64,000 bases of DNA, taken from Paludibacter sp. (lineage in GTDB: Bacteria > Bacteroidota > Bacteroidia > Bacteroidales > Paludibacteraceae). Of the stretch, positions 62,911-64,000 are shown piece by piece (position 1 is the stretch's first letter; each line of letters opens with the position of its first letter). Both the position numbers and the translations under genes were made by a program. The stretch covers positions 49,947-113,946 of the forward strand of contig JANJVQ010000007.1 of assembly GCA_024710005.1 (NCBI GenBank), read 5' to 3'. The notes beneath the pieces are model-generated. The model searched no databases. It was not told the origin of the DNA and saw nothing but the letters and a program-made list of their open reading frames with translations.

Positions 62911-64000
62911 TTAATTCCTGATCACGGTAAATCTTTCTGTTTGCATTTTATCTCCTGTATCGGCAAGTAACAGGTAAATCCCGGGTTGCAAACCATCCAC
63001 CCGGATGTGATTCGTTCCATCGGGAAGGTGCGACAACAATTTCTCTCCACCCAGCGAGTAAACCGACAGCTTTCTGGTGCCCGCCGAAACCACGTAATGC
63101 AACACATCACTAACCGGATTGGGATAAAGCATTACCTCATGCTCTTTTAGTCCATCTCCCAATCCCGTCTCCAACAAATCCAGCGTTCCCCTGACAACGC
63201 CTCCATCTGCCGTGTAAGCCGTAATCTTAACTGCTCCCGCCGCGTGACGCGTGATGGTACCCTTATCATCTACTGAAACAACTTCCGGATTCGAACTCTC
63301 CCACTTCAACCGCCTGTTGGTGGCATTTGCCGGCAATACATTTACCGTTAATTGTACCGATTCCCCTACCTGACAGCTTGCCGGTTCTATCGTGATGGTC
63401 TTTACTGAAACACCGCCCGACTGGTAATGCAACATCCCGTTGAAAATTGCCGGCATATCCTCCGTGTATAGTCCAACCTGTGAACGACCCCAGTTACCCT
63501 GTATTGCACCATGATATACATCATCAACGAACAGATGAAGCCCGTCTTCCTCACGACGACCACGCAGGAAATAACCAGCCGACACGTCCTCGTCAAAATA
63601 AGCCGAGAAGGCCCGGGAAGCTTTGCCCAACTGGTTGACTACATCCATACGGATGGCCGTGGTCTTTACCGCCGGGAAGGTGAAATGGTTCATGTGAGAG
63701 AATCGCAGCTCTCCCTCCAGCTGTGCATCCAGCAATACCCACGTGCTACCCTGAAGGGCATAGAACTTAACCGTCTGTGGCAAATCGAAGGTTTGATTCA
63801 GGTAAGGATAATTGCCTTCCAGCCACAGGATGTTTACGCCCGATATTTCTGATTCGTTACGCATATCGTAACGGTAGCTGGTGGTGGGATAAGTTGAAAC
63901 GGTATAATGGCGCAACACCCGTTTCTTTAGCGGATAGGATTGTTGGGCTATCGGGCTTCCGTTTTCCTTTCCTTCCACTTCAAGGGTTTTGGTGCCGTAG
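62911..64000 (-). CDS. C-terminal part of a secreted lectin-like/BIG2/T9SS protein (5' end outside window)
   Basis: The frame is open to the window end, so the N-terminus is missing; about 362 residues are visible. Residues aligned by eye with the last third of the interrupted GH43 protein are YLNQTFDLPQTVKFYALQG against YLNQTFDLPQSVKFYALQN, FPAVKTTAIRMDVVNQ against FSPVKTTAIKMVVENQ, and AGYFLRGRREEDGLHLFVDD. After this module comes a bacterial Ig-like (BIG2) domain (VKTITIEPASCQVGESVQL) and a T9SS domain (EVMLYPNPVSDVLHYVV to FTVIRN), neither of which the GH43 protein has. The missing part may be another GH43-type catalytic domain. It starts the visible end of the sulfatase/GH block. Confidence 0.88.
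   Translation of the reverse strand, partial: YGTKTLEVEGKENGSPIAQQSYPLKKRVLRHYTVSTYPTTSYRYDMRNESEISGVNILWLEGNYPYLNQTFDLPQTVKFYALQGSTWVLLDAQLEGELRFSHMNHFTFPAVKTTAIRMDVVNQLGKASRAFSAYFDEDVSAGYFLRGRREEDGLHLFVDDVYHGAIQGNWGRSQVGLYTEDMPAIFNGMLHYQSGGVSVKTITIEPASCQVGESVQLTVNVLPANATNRRLKWESSNPEVVSVDDKGTITRHAAGAVKITAYTADGGVVRGTLDLLETGLGDGLKEHEVMLYPNPVSDVLHYVVSAGTRKLSVYSLGGEKLLSHLPDGTNHIRVDGLQPGIYLLLADTGDKMQTERFTVIRN

Noticed and set aside
1..64000. tRNA, rRNA, CRISPR array, insertion sequence, integrase or phage gene
   Set aside because: I looked in the intergenic gaps and among the proteins and found none; gaps are short and explained by promoters, terminators and small repeats. A short RNA could still be missed by eye.

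Overview
The window looks like a chromosomal segment of a Bacteroidales bacterium (phylum Bacteroidota). The evidence is many proteins ending in type IX secretion (T9SS) sorting domains, TAnnTTTG-type -7 promoter elements in the intergenic gaps, a GldJ-like lipoprotein, the sufBCD order, CdaA next to FolP, and sulfatases in quantity. A Paludibacter-like or other environmental, polysaccharide-degrading genus is plausible, but I cannot fix the genus. I saw no tRNA, rRNA, CRISPR array, insertion sequence or phage gene.

The left part (about 1-34.3 kb) is mostly housekeeping. It starts with a four-gene FKBP-type prolyl isomerase cluster (minus strand, cut by the window start) and a lamin-tail secreted protein. 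Then come asd, a YjbR-family gene, dtd and pssA (plus strand). A minus-strand run follows: purD, sigma-54 activator, rpiB, thiL, DCC protein. Next are an AraC-type regulator divergent from an ECF sigma/anti-sigma/DUF4252 cassette, a secreted PL1 pectate lyase, sufBCD, a secreted GH57 amylase-like enzyme with starch-binding modules, a CarboxypepD_reg protein, tatAC, two secreted endonuclease I paralogues, class II fructose-bisphosphate aldolase, and folP-cdaA.

The right part (about 34.5-64 kb) is an accessory glycan-degradation region. After a GldJ-like lipoprotein on the plus strand, every gene from 64.0 kb back to 35.7 kb is on the minus strand. These 14 genes encode six S1-type sulfatases (all with a serine at the formylglycine position), a GH2, a large clan GH-A enzyme with fibronectin III repeats, a GH5-like/aldose 1-epimerase fusion, a GH43, a GH43 whose propeller is interrupted by a jelly-roll, a second protein with the same C-terminal module (cut by the window end), and two beta-helix proteins. 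All have export signals where the N-terminus is visible, and at least six carry a T9SS tail. No SusC/SusD pair, hybrid two-component regulator or sulfatase-maturating enzyme lies in the window; they must lie outside it or be absent. Together the genes suggest extracellular desulfation and depolymerisation of a sulfated glycan containing galactose and probably arabinose or xylose. The substrate is inference.

The points most worth checking are the GH5-like/mutarotase fusion, the interrupted GH43, the sulfatase-GLUG-T9SS fusion, the palindrome-rich gap at 53.2 kb, the FKBP paralogue that has lost its catalytic domain, and the sequence-related repeats that directly follow stop codons.
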